A stretch of 64,000 bases of DNA from Bradyrhizobium forestalis. GTDB taxonomy: Bacteria > Pseudomonadota > Alphaproteobacteria > Rhizobiales > Xanthobacteraceae. The translations under genes and the position numbers were made by a program. The notes beneath the pieces were generated by a model. The model was not told the origin of the DNA, did no database searches, and saw nothing but the letters and a program-made list of their open reading frames with translations. The DNA lies in assembly GCF_002795245.1 (NCBI RefSeq), contig NZ_PGVG01000007.1, forward strand, positions 186,001 to 250,000, written 5' to 3'. Shown here in pieces: positions 62,905 to 64,000 of this stretch; the first letter of the stretch is position 1, and each line of letters begins with the position of its first letter.

Positions 62905-64000
62905 CTAGAGGCCGAGGTCGCGCTTGCGGCCAAAACCCCATTCGACGCCACCGCCGTCCTTCACGACGCCGGTGACGTGTTGGCCGAGCCTCTTTTCGAG
63001 TTCGCGCGACCAGGGCACGAGTTGGAAGCCTAGCCCATTGTCGATCATGGCAATACGTCCTGAGGTGAGCGTCAGCCGCTGGCGATACGTGCCCGCCACA
63101 TGCTCCCCAGAGGCGGCGTTCACGTGAGGCAGGCCGCTGCCGGCCGAGACCTTTGCAGCCACTTCATCCAGCTCTCGCCGGCGCAGCGTGTTCAGGAGAT
63201 CGCGCTGCAAGATGATGCGTTGGCCCTGCCGCCGCGCCAGGCCCTCCTGGATCAGATGCTCGGTGCGGGCTTCCATGGCATCGCGGGTCTCGCGGCCGAA
63301 TCCGCCCATGGCGAGCGGCACGGGGTCGCGTTCGACCAGCCTGTGGTCGAGCCAGGTCGCTCCTTTAGCCGTGACTTGCCCACCGAGATCGAGATCGGAA
63401 CGGGTTGCTAGCACCATGGTCGGCCGCGGCTCGCCAGCTTGACCGAAGCGCCGGACTTCGACTATGCCGCCGATCGGCGGTGCGTGCTCGAAAGCCTCGA
63501 CGCCTCGGAAGCGCACGTGGTGCGCACGTCCGTCTGTTCCGTCGATCAGGGCGTAGGCCTCGCCGGTCAGTTCGTCGTGCAATCCACGGCCGACCAGCCG
63601 TCCAATAATTTGGGACGTCGGCTGTCCACCTTCGATGACGAAGTCGGCAACGCCGCGCGCCTCGCCAAGCTCGGTAAAGGCGCGGTGCATGGTCTTGATG
63701 ATGTCGCCGCGCATGCCGAGATCGCGCAAGCTCCGCTCGGCCTCGAGCCCTACTGTCCATTCCCCTGGTAGGGCGGATGTGGCAAGGCCCATTTTCTCCA
63801 GGTGTTGAAGGCGGCCGACCATCAGGCGCCGGATCTCGGGATCGGACTGGCCCGGGTTCTCCGGGCGAAGGTCGATATAGCCGGTTTCGTCAGCCGCCAG
63901 CCGGATCTCCCGATCGAGCCGGGTCCAACGCTCCGCCGTGACCTCCCTCTCCAGCGAATTGCGGATCTCGCGCTCCGGTTTTGGACCCAGTTCGATGGCG
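62905..64000 (-). CDS. Relaxase (DUF3363/VirD2-like), N-terminus beyond window
   Basis: I read the frame as open to the right edge: it enters the window as ELGPKPEREIRNSLEREVTA and continues through RLMVGRLQHLEKMGLATSAL and AHHVRFRGVEAFEHAPPIGG to the stop at 62905, about 365 residues. This is the C-terminal DUF3363 region of large relaxases that accompany TraG/Trb systems in rhizobial integrative elements. The N-terminal domain with the nicking Tyr and the metal-binding His would lie outside the window. It would nick oriT and pilot the DNA into the recipient; oriT is not visible here. Confidence 0.85.
   Translation of the reverse strand, partial: AIELGPKPEREIRNSLEREVTAERWTRLDREIRLAADETGYIDLRPENPGQSDPEIRRLMVGRLQHLEKMGLATSALPGEWTVGLEAERSLRDLGMRGDIIKTMHRAFTELGEARGVADFVIEGGQPTSQIIGRLVGRGLHDELTGEAYALIDGTDGRAHHVRFRGVEAFEHAPPIGGIVEVRRFGQAGEPRPTMVLATRSDLDLGGQVTAKGATWLDHRLVERDPVPLAMGGFGRETRDAMEARTEHLIQEGLARRQGQRIILQRDLLNTLRRRELDEVAAKVSAGSGLPHVNAASGEHVAGTYRQRLTLTSGRIAMIDNGLGFQLVPWSRELEKRLGQHVTGVVKDGGGVEWGFGRKRDLGL

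Overview
The window reads as alphaproteobacterial DNA, most likely Bradyrhizobium or a close relative. The grounds are high GC, the gene content (gibberellin operon, trb/tra conjugation set, paired acyl-CoA dehydrogenases, AI-2E transporter, DUF3141 protein), and intergenic palindromes of a kind I recall from Bradyrhizobium. This assignment comes from recognition of families, not from a database search. No rRNA, tRNA or CRISPR array was seen.

Left part (1-27.7 kb) looks chromosomal. A partial DUF3141 gene and an AI-2E exporter come first. Then a CoA-dependent catabolic block (2.9-14.75 kb): Fe-alcohol dehydrogenase, nitronate-monooxygenase-like flavoprotein, thiolase, two acyl-CoA dehydrogenases, SDR, DsbA-type isomerase, feruloyl-CoA-synthase-like ligase and an ABC solute-binding protein. 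An HxlR regulator sits inside the block. A 17-bp palindrome AGTTCT-N5-AGAACT occurs upstream of four of its transcription units, so the block looks like one regulon. Next (15-25 kb) is a minus-strand run: response regulator, histidine kinase, RpoH-type sigma factor, RND permease, adaptor and a Pro/Ala-rich secreted protein. It is flanked by small secreted proteins, two of which are clear paralogs. A Gly/His-rich secreted protein and a VOC protein close this part.

Middle part (27.8-37.3 kb) is a mosaic of wreckage and acquired genes: an MFS relic broken by an IS630-type element that itself carries two frameshifts, a hydantoinase-B relic, a serine recombinase, an IS3 relic, and an intact two-subunit transketolase-SDR operon with a divergent LysR gene.

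Gibberellin region (37.1-45.6 kb, minus strand): the order is damaged CYP112, CYP114 fused to ferredoxin, SDR, CYP117, GGPP synthase, ent-copalyl diphosphate synthase, ent-kaurene synthase, and a scrap of type II idi. CYP112 keeps its first ~70 and last ~110 codons, so the visible pathway should stop at GA12. Upstream are a decayed DUF433 antitoxin gene, a PaiB-like FMN protein and a TauD-type dioxygenase.

Right part (49.2-64 kb, minus strand): a complete trb mating-pair gene set (trbB, C, D, E, J, K, L, F, G, I plus DUF2274), a CopG regulator, the traG coupling protein and the C-terminal part of a DUF3363 relaxase running off the window. An MFS gene lies between copG and trbB, bracketed by imperfect direct repeats. 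The conjugation genes suggest that the gibberellin region lies on or beside an integrative conjugative element.
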